Positions 5,954-7,902 of a stretch of 7,902 bases of DNA are shown one piece after another (positions within the stretch are counted from its first letter, which is position 1; each line of letters opens with the position of its first letter). Made by a program: the position numbers and the translations under genes. The stretch is from CAIYXV01 sp035506255 (GTDB lineage: Bacteria > Margulisbacteria > WOR-1 > XYC2-FULL-46-14 > WPAF01), in the NCBI GenBank assembly GCA_035506255.1, contig DATJPS010000090.1, positions 1-7,902 on the forward strand. Reading direction: 5' to 3'. Under the pieces are notes generated by a model. The model made no database searches and was not told where the DNA came from. It saw only the letters and a program-made list of their open reading frames with translations.

Positions 5954-7902
5954 GTTTTTCAAGTTCCATCCTCATCAGTCCGTTATCGGGATCGCCCGGC
6001 CGCATCCGCCAGTAGGTTTGCCAGGCCCGGCGCGCTTTAATTGTATCACCCCGCCCGTACAGATAACTGCGTCCCAGGTTGCGGTAAGCTTCGGCAAATC
6101 CCGGATACCGGCGCGTCGCTTCCTCGAGCAGGCGGACCGATCCGCGCGCATCTCCCCGGGCGAACTCCATCACTCCCAGGTCGTTCAATAATACGGCGGA
6201 CCGCTCTCCCAGCCAGTAAGCCATCCGGTAGTTCCAGAACGCGTCGCCCTCATTGCTCTTAAGGTCCTGCACGTTCCCCAGATAAAAGTACGCGGTGGCG
6301 GAAAACCGGTCGGCGGCGGCCGCCCGTTCGAAATAAGCTTCAGCCTTGCTATTCTTCCCGTTCCGTAATAAATGAACGCCGGCATTGATCAGGGCCGGGG
6401 CAAAGTCCGGATAAGCGCGCAGGCCGCGTTGGTAAAACCTGTACCCGATATCGTCCCGTCCCAGCCGGACGAAAAAATCGCCCAACCGGAAGAGCAGGGC
6501 GGGCTCGGCGGTCCGGGCAAGAAGTTCCCGGGACCTTTGTTCCAGGTCGATCGCGGATCCGGCGTCGCGCGAAAAGACCACCGCATTGTGATCGAGGAAC
6601 ACCGGATGCCAGCGGCGGTCGCGCGCCAGATGCCGGAGCAGCAAAGACGCATCGGTGGAATAGAGGCTCAATACGGCGGTGTAAATGCCGTTGTCCCGGC
6701 AGAACGATTCGAAGAACGCCGCGTCGCTGAGAGTGCGTTCATAGATCAGGGAAAGATCGTTTCCGTAGACCTCGTTACGGCCGTCGATCGTGATCTGGTG
6801 TTCCGGCCAGAGGCGATAGATCAGATAGTCGCCGATATCGTAATCGTTGTAAAGGTTGCCCGGTCGCGAACGGTCCTTCACGAAATCGGCCGCGGCCTCC
6901 GGATAAAAGAAGTCCGAAATGCCCCCGCCGAAGTGTTTGGCGGGCTCGTGCCGCAGGTAGTATTGGCCGTTCGCGGTTGAAACGCACGAATATCCAAGAA
7001 CGGCAACGAATACAAGGATAATTGCGGCCTTGATTTTCCACGTTACACGGAAAGCGGGAAAATAGGCCAGACCGCGGATGGAGGAAGCGGTAAAAATAAT
7101 TGCGGCAACGGGCAGGTGCCTTCTGGCCGTCAGTCCGATCGACAGCGCAAAGAGGACGCAGAGCAGGTCCGGCAGCACGGCGGCGCCCGCTTTGAACCTG
7201 CGATGGACCAAAAATAGCGACGCGCACAGCAGCAGCGCCGTCGCCTGCAGGGGAAGGTCGAACAGGATGCCGGGGAAAAGGTTCGGCGGCTGCCATTCGT
7301 AGATCCGGGTGGTCGCGCGGTTAAAAAATTCATGGACCAAGGGATTTAGGACCAGCTGATATCCGAAGGGATTAATGAAACAGGCGGCAGAAGACAAGAA
7401 AAGGATGACAAATTTTTTCCAGTCGGGCTTTTGCAGGATATAGAATAGGATCAAGATGGGGCCGAGGATAAAACTGCCGTGTAGATTTGCCCACAGGCAC
7501 TGCAGGAACGGCAGCGCCCATTCTCCGCGGCGGTCCTCCCGGTTCAATATCCACAGATAAGCGGCGATCATTAGAAATCCGAACATTTCCGGTTTGACGT
7601 CCAGTCTCCACCGGACCGCGGTTATGGCCAGAAAGAGCAGGATGGGGACGGCGATCGTTCTTACCTTGCCCAGTGCGCTGAGCAAAAGGAAAGCGGAGAT
7701 CAGTACCGCTGTCTTCAGCGCGAGCAGACCATTGACGCCTAACCGGCTGAAGACCAGAAAGAAAAGGACCTGCGATAACCATTCGCCGTCGGGCCAGGCG
7801 GCGCCGCGGGAGAGGAACGAGTAGGGATCGGCGGCGATCACCGCACGATGTCCGACGATCAAACCGCCGGTCCGGACATGCAGGAACAGGTCCAGGTCCG
7901 CC
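5931..7902 (-). CDS. Multi-spanning GT-C-like membrane protein with C-terminal TPR repeats (N-terminus beyond window)
   Basis: 656 residues are visible and the frame is open through the right edge, so the start and probably the first helix are missing. The fragment begins ADLDLFLHVRTGG and continues AADPYSFLSRGAAWPDGEWLSQ, the first-loop pattern (DxDLWWHLRTG..DPFS..W..HEWLSQ) of a widespread uncharacterised bacterial membrane family with a GT-C-like layout. Other family marks are the WANLHGSFILG segment (137-147), NPFG (177-180), ARRHLP (259-264), and YNDYDIGDYL with IDGRNEVYG (351-360 and 372-380) in the extracytoplasmic domain. Hydrophobic helices occupy ~45-300. Residues ~455-640 form TPR-like helix pairs, for example ALLFRLGDFFVRLG, ALINAGVHLLRNG, AEAYRNLGRSYLYGRG. 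A role in extracytoplasmic glycosylation is inferred from the fold, the acidic first loop and the overlapping GT39-like gene; enzymatic activity is unproven. Confidence 0.87.
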   Translation of the reverse strand, partial: ADLDLFLHVRTGGLIVGHRAVIAADPYSFLSRGAAWPDGEWLSQVLFFLVFSRLGVNGLLALKTAVLISAFLLLSALGKVRTIAVPILLFLAITAVRWRLDVKPEMFGFLMIAAYLWILNREDRRGEWALPFLQCLWANLHGSFILGPILILFYILQKPDWKKFVILFLSSAACFINPFGYQLVLNPLVHEFFNRATTRIYEWQPPNLFPGILFDLPLQATALLLCASLFLVHRRFKAGAAVLPDLLCVLFALSIGLTARRHLPVAAIIFTASSIRGLAYFPAFRVTWKIKAAIILVFVAVLGYSCVSTANGQYYLRHEPAKHFGGGISDFFYPEAAADFVKDRSRPGNLYNDYDIGDYLIYRLWPEHQITIDGRNEVYGNDLSLIYERTLSDAAFFESFCRDNGIYTAVLSLYSTDASLLLRHLARDRRWHPVFLDHNAVVFSRDAGSAIDLEQRSRELLARTAEPALLFRLGDFFVRLGRDDIGYRFYQRGLRAYPDFAPALINAGVHLLRNGKNSKAEAYFERAAAADRFSATAYFYLGNVQDLKSNEGDAFWNYRMAYWLGERSAVLLNDLGVMEFARGDARGSVRLLEEATRRYPGFAEAYRNLGRSYLYGRGDTIKARRAWQTYWRMRPGDPDNGLMRMELEKHEREPRR

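Overview
The window reads as a compact stretch of a bacterial chromosome with a moderately high GC content. It holds seven protein-coding genes, two of them cut by the window edges, with short or no intergenic gaps. No RNA gene, insertion sequence, prophage or CRISPR array is visible. The lineage cannot be fixed from the sequence alone. TsaD is of the bacterial type. Five of the seven starts have a TATAAT-like hexamer 5-9 nt upstream and no convincing Shine-Dalgarno sequence, which suggests a lineage that makes many leaderless mRNAs.

Left part (1-1943, minus strand): tsaD, the tRNA t6A modification enzyme, is followed by a membrane sensor histidine kinase with a RegB-like quinone-sensor signature. 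The kinase runs off the left edge before its ATPase domain. tsaD carries two low-complexity insertions or replacements: a REP-like palindromic element and a 7-bp tandem repeat. Both are read through in frame.

Middle (2035-4515): an EntS-type MFS exporter (plus) converges on a short flavodoxin (minus). The flavodoxin is divergent from a soluble GT2 glycosyltransferase (plus) that resembles polyprenyl-phosphate sugar synthases. The exporter and the GT2 gene share an identical 14-bp sequence directly before their start codons. It contains an extended -10 element and is also palindromic.

Right part (4517-7902, minus strand): two overlapping genes form an operon. The upstream one, cut by the right edge, encodes a large multi-spanning GT-C-like membrane protein with a C-terminal TPR domain. 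The downstream one encodes a GT39/ArnT-like membrane glycosyltransferase. They end one base from the end of the GT2 gene. A plausible reading is that GT2 charges a polyprenyl phosphate with a sugar and the GT-C proteins use it for extracytoplasmic glycosylation. This is inferred from family and proximity.

I see no clearly new multi-gene system. The most interesting signals are the repeated leaderless-promoter arrangement, the shared palindromic start-site motif, and the repeat elements domesticated inside tsaD.
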